Positions 36,280 through 43,430 of a stretch of DNA of 43,430 nucleotides are shown here, one piece after another; the stretch's first letter is position 1, and each line of letters opens with the position of its first letter. A model generated the notes under the pieces. It saw nothing but the letters and a program-made list of their open reading frames with translations. It was not told the origin of the DNA and searched no databases. The DNA is from Caulobacteraceae bacterium (GTDB taxonomy: Bacteria > Pseudomonadota > Alphaproteobacteria > Caulobacterales > Caulobacteraceae), in NCBI GenBank assembly GCA_019748055.1, contig JAIEQC010000016.1, positions 1 through 43,430 on the forward strand. Reading direction: 5' to 3'. The position numbers and the translations under genes were made by a program.

Positions 36280-36744
36280 TCAGTAGGTCAGGTAGTCGGC
36301 GTTGACCCAGCCGCCGCTCGAGATCTGCACCCACTCGCCCGACGAGCTCACGGCCTGCAGGGCCTGCCCCCGGCTCACGCTGCCGATCTGGCGATAGTTG
36401 GTGCCGGGGCCCGAGCGGACGCGGACGTTGGTCGTCGGGCGCACGATCGAGGCGCTGGCCGAGGCGTTGGCCCGCGCGCGCTGCTGGTTGCAGCCGATGT
36501 ACGAGCCCGCCGCCGCGCCGGCGCCGGCGCCGACCACGGCGCCAAGGGTGCGCTCGTTGCGCGACACCTGGCTGCCCGCCAGGCCGCCGATGACCGCGCC
36601 GATCAGGGCGCCGGCCTGCTGACGGCCGCCCGGGGCGTCGCAGTTGGTGATGCCGTTCGCCTGGGCGGAGGCGACGTCGGGGATGGCTGCGGCGGCCGCC
36701 AGGGCGGCGCCCGCGATCAGGGTGTTCTTGATGCCGTTCGACAT
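36280..36744 (-). CDS. Secreted SH3-domain protein with glycine-zipper segment
   Basis: This 154-residue protein has a signal peptide (1-28, ending DVASAQ). A glycine-zipper region follows (about 44-82: GALIGAVIGGLAGSQVSRNE, LGAVVGAGAGAAAGSYIG), as in Rick_17kDa-type envelope proteins. A bacterial SH3 domain (about 100-154) has TTNVRVRSGPGTNYRQIGSV, RGQALQAV, and EWVQISSGGWVNADYL. Such proteins sit in the periplasm or outer membrane and the SH3 part often binds peptidoglycan. Two Cys (about 35 and 85) could form a disulfide. Its promoter lies in the 95-bp gap to lysS-I. Confidence 0.85.
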   Translation of the reverse strand: MSNGIKNTLIAGAALAAAAAIPDVASAQANGITNCDAPGGRQQAGALIGAVIGGLAGSQVSRNERTLGAVVGAGAGAAAGSYIGCNQQRARANASASASIVRPTTNVRVRSGPGTNYRQIGSVSRGQALQAVSSSGEWVQISSGGWVNADYLTY

Positions 36745-36838
36745 GGCTCTCGTCTCCTTTTCGAGTTGGTCGATGGAGACAGAATGCCCAAGCCGGCCCG
36801 CGTATCCCCTGAACCGCTTGTTGTTTTCGGTTCAGGTT

Positions 36839-38509
36839 TCAGCCCGCCAGATCGCCATTTGCGCCCCGTTCCAGCAGCTCGATCGTCTGCGGCAGGCCAT
36901 AGATGGCGGCGAACGAGCCGAATCTGGGCCCCTGCTTCTCACCCAGCAGCACCTCGTACAGCGCTCCGAACCACGCCCTTAACGGCTCGAAGGCGTGCGC
37001 CTTGCCCACCGCATAGACCTCGTTCTGGATCGCCTCGCCGTCCGTCGTGTCCGCCGGCAGGGCGCGCAGCCGGTCGGCCAGGTCTCGGAACGCCGCCGCC
37101 TCCTGCTCCGTCGGCGCCCGGAACGCCTTGGCCGGCCGCACGAAGTCGTCGAAATAGTTCAGCGCATGGCCCATCAGCCGGTCCAGCGTCGGCTCGCTCT
37201 CGGGCGTCGCGTCCGGGATGTATTTGGCCATGTAGGCCCACAGCTGATCCTTGGTCGACGCATTGGCGACGCCCACCAGGTTCAGCAGCAGGCTGAACGA
37301 CACCGGAGACGCCACCTTCGGCGGATCGCCCGCGTGGATGTGCCACACGGCGTTGTCGATCCGCTTGGCCGGCTCCTGCGCCTGATACTGGTCGATGAAG
37401 CTCAGATAGTCGTCGATCGCCCGCGGGATCACGTTGAAGTGCAGGCTCTTGGCCGACTTCGGCGACTGGAACATGTACCAGGCCAGGCTCTCGGGCGTGC
37501 CGTAGCGCAGCCACTCGTCCATCGTCAGGCCGTTGCCCTTGGACTTGGAGATCTTCTTGCCCTCGACGTCCAGGAAGAGCTCGTAGTTGAAGCCCTCCGG
37601 CGGCACGCCCCCCATGACGCGGCACAGCTTGGACGACTCGCGCACGCTCTCGATCAGGTCCTTGCCCGACATCTCATAGTCGACGTCCAGCGCGGTCCAG
37701 CGCATGGCCCAGTCCGGCTTCCACTGCAGCTTCACGTGCCCGCCCGTCACCGGCACGGTCGTGCGCCCCCCGGCCGGGTCGTCGAAGGTGATGGTCCCCG
37801 CCTCCACGTCCCGCTCCAGCGTCGGCACCTGCAGCACGTGGCCGGTCACCGGGCTGATCGGCAGGAAAGGGGAATAGGTCGCCCGCCGCTCCTCGCCCAG
37901 GGTCGGCAGCATCACCGCCATGACCTCGTCGAACCGTTCCAGGACGCGCAGCAGCACGGCGTCGAACCGGCCCGAGCGATACTGCTCGGTCGAGCTCATG
38001 AACTCATAGTCGAAGCCGAAGCCATCCAGGAACGCCCGCAGCCGCGCGTTGTTGTGGGCGCCGAAGCTGTCGTGCGTCCCGAACGGATCGCGCACCTTCG
38101 TCAGCGGCAGGTGCAAGTCCTCCTTCAGCATCTCCGGGTTCGGCACGCCGTCCGGCACCTTCCTCAGCCCGTCCATGTCGTCGCTGAACGCCACCAGCCG
38201 CGTCGGCCAGTGGTCGCCGGTCAGGGCGCGGAAGGCGTTGCGCACCATCGTCGTCCGCGCCACCTCGCCGAACGTCCCCATGTGCGGCAGGCCCGACGGG
38301 CCGTATCCCGTCTCCAGCAGCACAGGCTTGCGCAGGGCCTCGAAGGTGCTGAGCGCCTCGTCCGCCTTGCCCGCGTCGATCAGCAGCTTCGCCGCGACGC
38401 GGTCCGCGTCCGACAGCCGCTTCTTCAGCACGTGGTCCAGCAGGTTGCGGGCCTGTTCGAACGGCCACGACTTGGCTTCGCGCGCGAGGGTTTCGAGGTT
38501 CTGCAGCAT
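36839..38509 (-). CDS. lysK: Class I lysyl-tRNA synthetase
   Basis: From ATG 38509 the protein has 556 residues; TTG at 38545 would add twelve Pro/Ala-rich residues. Class I signatures are [19 protein letters not shown] (HIGH) and [18 protein letters not shown] (KMSKS); the helical anticodon-binding part follows at about 380-556. The [11 protein letters not shown] and [20 protein letters not shown] blocks are specific to class I LysRS, not the unrelated class II enzyme. It charges tRNA-Lys. Class I LysRS occurs in archaea and in some bacteria, including many alphaproteobacteria. No strong ribosome binding site precedes the start. Confidence 0.94.
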   Translation of the reverse strand: MLQNLETLAREAKSWPFEQARNLLDHVLKKRLSDADRVAAKLLIDAGKADEALSTFEALRKPVLLETGYGPSGLPHMGTFGEVARTTMVRNAFRALTGDHWPTRLVAFSDDMDGLRKVPDGVPNPEMLKEDLHLPLTKVRDPFGTHDSFGAHNNARLRAFLDGFGFDYEFMSSTEQYRSGRFDAVLLRVLERFDEVMAVMLPTLGEERRATYSPFLPISPVTGHVLQVPTLERDVEAGTITFDDPAGGRTTVPVTGGHVKLQWKPDWAMRWTALDVDYEMSGKDLIESVRESSKLCRVMGGVPPEGFNYELFLDVEGKKISKSKGNGLTMDEWLRYGTPESLAWYMFQSPKSAKSLHFNVIPRAIDDYLSFIDQYQAQEPAKRIDNAVWHIHAGDPPKVASPVSFSLLLNLVGVANASTKDQLWAYMAKYIPDATPESEPTLDRLMGHALNYFDDFVRPAKAFRAPTEQEAAAFRDLADRLRALPADTTDGEAIQNEVYAVGKAHAFEPLRAWFGALYEVLLGEKQGPRFGSFAAIYGLPQTIELLERGANGDLAG

Positions 38510-38552
38510 GGCGGGCGGTTTGACGCCTGCGCCGGGCGCGGTCAACGGCGCG

Positions 38553-39005
38553 TCAGGTCTTCGGCCGCTTCGGCAGCTGCATCCAGTTCTCGAAGCTCAT
38601 CACGATCTGGCCGTTCTGGTTGCTCACCTCGGTGATCGTGCGCACCCGGCCGCGGTCGGGATGCTTCTCGGAGGGCACGAGCTCCAGCACCTCGCGCCGC
38701 ACCGTCAGCCGGTCGCCGGGCCGCACCGGCACGCGCCAGCGCAGATCGTTGATCCCCAGCCCCAGCAGCGGCACGTCGCCGTACAGGTTGGCGTCCACGA
38801 AATCCCGCATCACCCGGCTGGCCACATGCCAGCCGCTGGCGATCAGCCCGCCGAACCGCTTCGCCTGCGCGCTGTCGGGATCGACGTGCATCGGCTGCGG
38901 GTCGAACTGCCGCGCGAAGTCGATGATTTCCTGCTCGGTGATGTCGAACGGCTCGCCCGTCCAGCTTTCGCCCACGGTCAGGTCGTCGAAATAGCGGTCG
39001 GTCAT
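38553..39005 (-). CDS. MaoC-family hydratase/dehydratase
   Basis: This 150-residue protein has the hot-dog fold of MaoC-like enoyl-CoA hydratases. It opens with [20 protein letters not shown], carries the catalytic [20 protein letters not shown] (Asp/His), [36 protein letters not shown] and ends ENWMQLPK. It probably hydrates an enoyl-CoA or related thioester; the substrate is unknown. It ends 43 bp before the LysRS start and could share a transcript with it, though no functional link is evident. Confidence 0.88.
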   Translation of the reverse strand: MTDRYFDDLTVGESWTGEPFDITEQEIIDFARQFDPQPMHVDPDSAQAKRFGGLIASGWHVASRVMRDFVDANLYGDVPLLGLGINDLRWRVPVRPGDRLTVRREVLELVPSEKHPDRGRVRTITEVSNQNGQIVMSFENWMQLPKRPKT

Positions 39006-39064
39006 GGGCGGCTCCGGCGGATCGGTCGCGCCTCAATAGCCGACCTGACGGCCGCGTCACGCCT

Positions 39065-39943
39065 TCAGCGGTCGCCGACCAGTTCCACGATCGCCTCGAC
39101 CACCCGATCGCCATAGGGTCGGCCGGGCACGATGGGGTCGAAATGGTCCGCCCCTTCCAGCACCACCGTCTCGACCGCGTCGCCCGACGCCTGGGCTGCG
39201 GCCACATAGGGCTGCATCAGGGGCGCGAACTCGGCCTGCACCACCAGCTGCCGCACGCCGAACGGCAGCTGATCCTGGGGCGAGGCGATGCGATACGGCT
39301 CGGGCAGGTCCTGCGGCGTCCCGCCCATGAAGGGCACGATCACCGGCCGACCGCAGGCCATGGCGTCGATGCCGATGAAGCCAGCCAGCGTCCCGGGCCC
39401 GTCGATCGGAACCACCGCCATCGGCCGGAGGGGATCGGCCCCGAACCGGGCGTCGGCCAGCGCGGGCCGCGACGCGCCCCACAGCGCCAGATGCGCCCCC
39501 GCCGAATGGCCGGCCACGACGACCCGCGTCAGGTCCAGCGGATGGTCGCCCGCCAGAACGCGCACATGGTCGATCCCCGCGCCCACGTCCTCGAACGTGC
39601 CGGGCCATCCCCCGCCGGCGTCGCCCAGACGGCGATAGGCCAGGTTCCACGTCGCCACGCCCCGCGCGGTCAGCGCCTCGGCCAGCGGCCCCATGCCCGT
39701 GACGTCGTCATAGGCGGCCGACCAGCATCCCCCGTGAATCAGGACGACGACGGGAAACGGCCCCTGCCCCTCCGGCAGGCGCAGGTGACCGATCTGCAGA
39801 GGATCGGCCCCATAGGGAGAGATGACGTCAGGCGCGCCCACTCTTGTTCGAGCTTCCGCCAGAGCCGCCATCGAAGGCGTCTGCGCAGCCGCGGCCGGCG
39901 CCGTCGCCAAAGCCAGCACGAGGGCCACGATCACCGTCCGCAT
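39065..39943 (-). CDS. Secreted alpha/beta hydrolase
   Basis: This 292-residue protein has a signal peptide (1-20, ATAPAAAAQ). The hydrolase fold has VVLIHGGCWSAAYDD (oxyanion HGG), the nucleophile elbow GHSAGAHLALW, and a late GADHFDPI with the catalytic His. The HGG and GHSAG pair matches BD-FAE or carboxylesterase-type serine hydrolases. It is probably periplasmic; the substrate is not evident. It diverges from queA across a 116-bp gap. Confidence 0.87.
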   Translation of the reverse strand: MRTVIVALVLALATAPAAAAQTPSMAALAEARTRVGAPDVISPYGADPLQIGHLRLPEGQGPFPVVVLIHGGCWSAAYDDVTGMGPLAEALTARGVATWNLAYRRLGDAGGGWPGTFEDVGAGIDHVRVLAGDHPLDLTRVVVAGHSAGAHLALWGASRPALADARFGADPLRPMAVVPIDGPGTLAGFIGIDAMACGRPVIVPFMGGTPQDLPEPYRIASPQDQLPFGVRQLVVQAEFAPLMQPYVAAAQASGDAVETVVLEGADHFDPIVPGRPYGDRVVEAIVELVGDR

Positions 39944-40059
39944 AGGTCTCTCCCTGTCTGCCGCCGCACGCTAGCAGACCGCCGTTCGCCCATCCACCGC
40001 GCCCGTCCCCACAGCCGAGACTTGACCCCTCTCCTCGACCGTGGCCCAAGCCCCGGCCA

Positions 40060-41301
40060 ATGCGAACCGCCGACTTCGACTTCGACCTGCCCGAGGACTG
40101 CATCGCGCTCCGTCCCGCCGAGCCGCGCGATTCCGCGCGCCTGCTTGTGGTGCGCGACGGCGGGCTGGAGGACCGGATCGTCCGCGACCTGCCCGACTTC
40201 CTGCGTCCCGGCGACGCCCTGGTGTTCAACGACACGCGGGTGATCCCCGCGCGCCTGTCCGGCGTCCGTACGCGCCCCGGCCCGGACGGCGAGACCCTGT
40301 CGGTCCCTGTCGAGGCCACCTTGCACCACCGCGACGCGCCGGACGTCTGGTCCGCCTTCATGAAACCCGGCAAGCGCCTGAAGGCGGGGGATCGCATTCA
40401 ATTCCTTCTCCCCTTGCGGGTGGAGGGCGACGCCCGACGGGTGGCCGACGCAGTCGGTCGGATGAGGGATCGCACCGGCGGCGACCGTGAAATCCGCCTC
40501 GACGCAGATGACGACGACGTTCTGAGCGACCCCTCATCCGTCTCGCTGCGCGAGCCACCTTCTCCCGCAAGGGGAGAAGGAAGCCTCGGCGCCACCGTCC
40601 TCGCCAAGCACGACGACGGCCTGGTCGCCCTGCGCTTCGACCTGTCCGGCCCTGCGCTGGACGACGCCATCCGGCAGATCGGCGTCATGCCCCTGCCGCC
40701 CTACATCGCCGCCAAACGCGCCGAGGACGACCGGGACCGGTCGGACTATCAGACCGTCTATGCCGCCCACGACGGCTCGGTGGCGGCGCCGACCGCCGGC
40801 CTGCACTTCACGCCCGACCTGCTGGACGCGATCCGGGCCCGGGGCGTCTCGACCCACGCCGTCACCCTGCACGTCGGGGCCGGCACCTTCCTGCCGGTCA
40901 AGGCCGACGACCTGGCCGACCACAGGATGCACTCGGAATGGGGCACGGTGTCCGCCGACACGGCCGACGCCCTGAACGCCGTCCGCGCCGCCGGCGGCCG
41001 CATCGTCTGCGTCGGCACCACCAGCCTGCGCCTGCTGGAGAGCGCGACGACCGAGGACGGCGTGATCCGCCCCTTCCACGACGACACCGCCATCTTCATC
41101 ACGCCCGGCTACCGCTTCCGTGCCGTGGACGTGCTGATGACCAACTTCCACCTGCCGAAGTCGACCCTGTTCATGCTGGTCTCGGCCTTCGCCGGGCTGG
41201 AGACGATGCGCGCCGCCTATGCCCATGCGGTCGACACGGGCTACCGCTTCTATTCCTACGGCGACGGAAGTCTGTTGTTTCGCAACGATTTGACCCCCTG
41301 A
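40060..41301 (+). CDS. queA: S-adenosylmethionine:tRNA ribosyltransferase-isomerase with repeat-derived insertion
   Basis: The 413-residue product is a complete QueA ([92 protein letters not shown]) with one anomaly. Codons 115-174 (40402-40581) are a copy of the palindromic repeat family, translated as [16 protein letters not shown] through [13 protein letters not shown]. Without them the protein is about 353 residues, the normal size, and GDRIQ joins [11 protein letters not shown] as in other QueA. The insert is in frame and has no stop. QueA adds the epoxycyclopentane moiety to preQ1 in tRNA; tgt, which puts preQ1 in, follows. Whether the insert is tolerated is unknown, but its rest is intact. 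Confidence 0.93.
   Translation: MRTADFDFDLPEDCIALRPAEPRDSARLLVVRDGGLEDRIVRDLPDFLRPGDALVFNDTRVIPARLSGVRTRPGPDGETLSVPVEATLHHRDAPDVWSAFMKPGKRLKAGDRIQFLLPLRVEGDARRVADAVGRMRDRTGGDREIRLDADDDDVLSDPSSVSLREPPSPARGEGSLGATVLAKHDDGLVALRFDLSGPALDDAIRQIGVMPLPPYIAAKRAEDDRDRSDYQTVYAAHDGSVAAPTAGLHFTPDLLDAIRARGVSTHAVTLHVGAGTFLPVKADDLADHRMHSEWGTVSADTADALNAVRAAGGRIVCVGTTSLRLLESATTEDGVIRPFHDDTAIFITPGYRFRAVDVLMTNFHLPKSTLFMLVSAFAGLETMRAAYAHAVDTGYRFYSYGDGSLLFRNDLTP
40402..40582. repeat. Palindromic repeat, copy D, inside queA
   Basis: Perfect 19-bp terminal inverted repeats (TTCCTTCTCCCCTTGCGGG at 40402-40420 and its reverse complement at 40564-40582) bound the copy. The right arm contains GACCCCTCATCCGTCTCGCT. It resembles copies A and B at both ends, but the left arm differs: after the first 19 bases it has TGGAGGGCGACGCCCGACGG, and a GTGGCCGACGCAGTCGGTCG stretch not seen in the others. 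The copy is read in frame as part of queA. Confidence 0.9.
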
Positions 41302-41307
41302 ACCGAA

Positions 41308-41396
41308 CAGGCCCCAGAGGCCTGCTATGATGTCCGCTTCCTCATCCGCGCCCGGCGCACCGTGATGGAAATGAGAGTCTTTTTTCAGGCTCTCAT
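41308..41396 (+). other. Two small hairpins between queA and tgt
   Basis: CAGGCC and GGCCTG (41308-41324) and ATGAGAG and CTCTCAT (41371-41396) are short perfect inverted repeats in the 109-bp gap. The first has no T tract; the second has its T run in the loop. Neither is a clear terminator. No preQ1-riboswitch core could be recognised by eye. Confidence 0.35.
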
Positions 41397-41407
41397 CCTC
41401 GACCGCC

Positions 41408-41452
41408 CAAATGTGCACGATGTGCACTCAAAAAAATCAGAGTGCACATTTG
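41408..41452. promoter_or_regulatory. Inverted repeat with three GTGCAC motifs at the tgt start
   Basis: CAAATGTGCAC (41408-41418) and GTGCACATTTG (41442-41452) form a perfect 11-bp inverted repeat with a 23-base centre that contains a third GTGCAC. The annotated ATG (41411) lies within the left arm. This is either an operator overlapping the start or a hairpin in the message; it bears on where translation begins. Confidence 0.45.
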
Positions 41453-42577
41453 CCCTTCGCCTTCGACATCACCGCCACCGACGGCCGCGCCCGCACTGGC
41501 GTGCTGAAGACGCCGCGCGGAGACGTCCGCACCCCCGCCTTCATGCCGGTCGGCACGGCCGCGACGGTCAAGGCCATGACGGTCGATCAGGTGAAGCAGA
41601 CCGGCGCCGACATCATCCTGGGCAACACCTACCACCTGATGCTGCGCCCTGGCCCGGAGCGGATGGAGCGGCTGGGCGGCCTCCACAAATTCATGCGCTG
41701 GGACAAGCCGATCCTGACCGACAGCGGCGGCTTCCAAGTCATGTCCCTGTCGGGGATTTCGAAGCTCACCGAGGAGGCCGTCACCTTCTCCAGCCACGTC
41801 GACGGCTCCAAGCACGTCCTGACCCCCGAGCGCTCAATAGAAATCCAGGCCGACCGCATCGGCGCCGACATCTCCATGCAGCTGGACGAATGCGTCGCCT
41901 GGCCGGCCGAGGAGCCGCGGGCCCGTGAGGGCATGGAGCTGTCGGCCCGCTGGGCCAAACGGTCCAAGGAGGCCTTCGGCACGCGCGCGACCCAGGCCCT
42001 GTTCGGCATCCAGCAGGGCTCGACCTACGAACACCTGCGCCGCGAGAGCTCGGATCGCCTGCGCGAGATCGGCTTCGACGGCTACGCCATCGGCGGCCTG
42101 GCCGTGGGCGAGGGCCATCAGGCGATGTGCGAGGTGCTGGACTATGCCCCCGACATGCTGCCCGCCGACCGGCCCCGCTACCTGATGGGCGTCGGCAAGC
42201 CGGTGGATCTGGTCGAGGCGGTCTGGCGCGGCGTCGACATGTTCGACTGCGTTCTGCCCACCCGTGCGGGCCGCCACGGTCAGGCCTGGACATGGGACGG
42301 GCCGCTGAACCTCAAGAACGCGCGCTTCGCCGAGGACGAAAGCCCGCTGGACGTCTCCGTCCCCTGCCCGGCGTCGCAGGAGTATTCCCGCGCCTATCTC
42401 CACCACCTGATCCGCACCGACGAAATCCTCGGCAAGGTGCTCCTGACCTGGCACAACCTCGCCTTCTACCAGGCGCTGACGCAGGCGATGCGCGACGCCA
42501 TCGCGGCCGGACGCCTGGGCGAGTTTCGGCGGGATTTCCACTCCCGTCACGGCGGGGGCGACAAAACTCAAGGCTAA
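41411..42577 (+). CDS. tgt: tRNA-guanine transglycosylase with altered zinc site
   Basis: From ATG 41411 the protein has 388 residues; ATG 41420 or TTG 41450 (before [11 protein letters not shown]) are alternatives, and the latter fits the family best because the first 13 residues are polar and contain two Cys. Core motifs are [43 protein letters not shown] (Asp), [32 protein letters not shown] and [10 protein letters not shown]. It exchanges guanine-34 for preQ1 in GUN-anticodon tRNAs. The zinc site CxCxxC of the E. coli enzyme aligns with S-V-P-C-P-A-S here, keeping one Cys of three; the His (TWHNLAFY) is kept. It follows queA by 109 bp. Confidence 0.93.
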   Translation: MCTMCTQKNQSAHLPFAFDITATDGRARTGVLKTPRGDVRTPAFMPVGTAATVKAMTVDQVKQTGADIILGNTYHLMLRPGPERMERLGGLHKFMRWDKPILTDSGGFQVMSLSGISKLTEEAVTFSSHVDGSKHVLTPERSIEIQADRIGADISMQLDECVAWPAEEPRAREGMELSARWAKRSKEAFGTRATQALFGIQQGSTYEHLRRESSDRLREIGFDGYAIGGLAVGEGHQAMCEVLDYAPDMLPADRPRYLMGVGKPVDLVEAVWRGVDMFDCVLPTRAGRHGQAWTWDGPLNLKNARFAEDESPLDVSVPCPASQEYSRAYLHHLIRTDEILGKVLLTWHNLAFYQALTQAMRDAIAAGRLGEFRRDFHSRHGGGDKTQG

Positions 42578-42643
42578 TCAAGCCTTAACGGGCATTGACA
42601 GTAACGGCGGTTTCTGAGGTAACCCCTGTGGGGAGACTTCATC

Positions 42644-42991
42644 ATGTCGCTTGCGTCCTTGTTGTGCCGTCACACTTGGTATTGGTCGGAACGCCACGGC
42701 TCCGACCGGTGCCGTCGCTGCGGCAAGCTGGCGGAGCCGGCGGGCGCCGCGTCCGAGGCCGCTCACGCGCCCTCGACGATCGCGACCGTCGCCGTTCCGC
42801 CTCGCCCGCGCACCCTGACCGAGCGGCTGGACCTGCTGTCGAACGGCGGCCACCTCTCGCGTGACGAGGTCGTCGAGACGGTGCTGGAGCTGATCGAGGA
42901 CGCCCAGTCGGCGCGCCCGCGCCTGTCAGGCGACGTCGCCGCCCGCTACTTCGCGGCGCTGGAAGCCACGCGACGCGTCCCGGCCGTCTGA
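42644..42991 (+). CDS. Small protein with Cys/His zinc-ribbon-like N-terminus
   Basis: This 115-residue protein opens SLASLLCRHTWYWSERHGSD then RCRRCGKLAEP: a Cys-Arg-His, a second His and a CxxC within 30 residues could bind one zinc. A Pro/Ala linker (about 35-60) leads to a helical domain (TLTERLDLLSNGGHLSRDE, VVETVLELIEDAQSARPRL). I do not recognise the family. GGGGAGA stands before the ATG. It is followed after seven bases by the convergent stop of the last gene. Confidence 0.65.
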   Translation: MSLASLLCRHTWYWSERHGSDRCRRCGKLAEPAGAASEAAHAPSTIATVAVPPRPRTLTERLDLLSNGGHLSRDEVVETVLELIEDAQSARPRLSGDVAARYFAALEATRRVPAV

Positions 42992-42998
42992 TCGCCCG

Positions 42999-43430
42999 CT
43001 AGCGGGGGCTCACCCCGTGGGCCATGGCCTCGGCGCGATCCCGGTCCGCCCCGTCCAGGCTGGCGACCCAGACGTGGATGTGGTGCGGGGCCGTCGACTG
43101 CTGGAACAGGTGCTCAAGCGCACGCCTGCGGCCGTCCTCGACCACCACGATGGTGCTGCGCCCGCCCGCCACGACCGTCTCTCCGGCGTGGATCGGGAAC
43201 TGGGAAGACGGCCCGGCATAGATCATCAACTGGGCCAGACCGCCCTTGCGCACCGTCCAGACCTGGAAGTCGGGGCCGGGCCGGCCGGCCGTCAGGACGT
43301 AGCCCTCGGGCAGAGAGACCGTGAACGGCAGGGCCTCGATCTCGGCCCGCGTCAGGGCGCGGGGCGCCGCCGCCGGGGCGGGGGCCGCCATGACCGGCGC
43401 GGGCGCTGACGTCGCCGGCGCCTCGGCGAC
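42999..43430 (-). CDS. Hypothetical protein, 5' end beyond the window
   Basis: The frame is open to the right edge (43430), so the N-terminus is missing; an internal ATG at 43391 is unlikely to be the start because the same Ala/Pro-rich sequence continues before it. The Ala/Pro-rich part (APAPAAAPRALTRAEIEAL) leads into a beta-rich domain (LPFTVSLPEGYVLTAGRPGP, DFQVWTVRKGGLAQLMIYAG, VVVEDGRRRALEH, IHVWVASLDGADRD). This would fit a secreted or envelope protein with a Pro-rich linker, but the signal peptide cannot be seen. I do not recognise the family. Confidence 0.6.
   Translation of the reverse strand, partial: VAEAPATSAPAPVMAAPAPAAAPRALTRAEIEALPFTVSLPEGYVLTAGRPGPDFQVWTVRKGGLAQLMIYAGPSSQFPIHAGETVVAGGRSTIVVVEDGRRRALEHLFQQSTAPHHIHVWVASLDGADRDRAEAMAHGVSPR

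Noticed and set aside
41302..41410. Possible preQ1 riboswitch before tgt
   Set aside because: The gap has two short hairpins but I could not find the A-rich tail pairing into a loop that defines the preQ1 pseudoknot. A covariance-model search would decide.

Overview
The window is high-GC DNA (about 68-72% in the lines I counted). It looks like the chromosome of an alphaproteobacterium of the family Caulobacteraceae, most likely Brevundimonas or a close relative. The support is a class I lysyl-tRNA synthetase, a methionine synthase split into two genes behind metF and an ArsR-methyltransferase regulator, an Oar-like TonB receptor, a CtrA-like TTAA-N7-TTTA site and dispersed palindromic repeats. 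The genus is inference; no rRNA or tRNA gene is visible. Almost all of the window is tightly packed chromosomal housekeeping DNA. I see no prophage, insertion sequence, CRISPR array or integrase.

Layout. 1-5.0 kb: a DUF883-like protein, a small protein tyrosine phosphatase with no canonical start codon, a secreted protein, the beta subunit of an acyl-CoA carboxylase (pccB) and rarA, with three palindromic repeat elements in the gaps. 5.0-9.6 kb: a VOC protein, three tandem I78-type lipoproteins behind holC, then divergently a radical SAM protein and a UdgX fusion (a DNA-uracil module). 9.6-16.4 kb: ettA, phaC with a small upstream gene, a LysR regulator, a 2-hydroxyacid dehydrogenase and an EF-hand lipoprotein. 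16.5-22.8 kb: the methionine operon, an ArsR-methyltransferase regulator, metF, metH1, a foreign-looking AT-richer gene and metH2. 22.8-27.1 kb: a secreted protein and a large TonB-dependent receptor with a long leader. 27.1-36.8 kb: an MBL hydrolase, a DUF1499 protein, an acyl-CoA ligase, a uridine kinase-like protein, a TetR regulator, pdxH, a degenerate J-domain protein, aroC, small hypothetical genes, an S24 repressor-like protein and an SH3 protein. 36.8-43.4 kb: class I LysRS, a MaoC protein, an alpha/beta hydrolase, queA and tgt (queuosine), a small Cys-rich protein and a 5'-truncated secreted protein at the right edge.

Most notable: (1) a 215-codon gene of about 40-50% GC sits exactly at the metH1/metH2 junction. 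Deleting 647 bp between two TGAG copies restores a perfect ATGA overlap. (2) queA carries a 180-bp palindromic repeat in frame, adding 60 residues; the same repeat family is intergenic elsewhere here. (3) Two minus-strand genes, a phosphatase and an I78 lipoprotein, seem to start at CTG. (4) tgt lacks two of its three expected zinc cysteines. (5) The methionine operon has a 16-18 bp palindrome just before its regulator's start codon.

All functions are judged from sequence motifs read by eye; no database search was possible.
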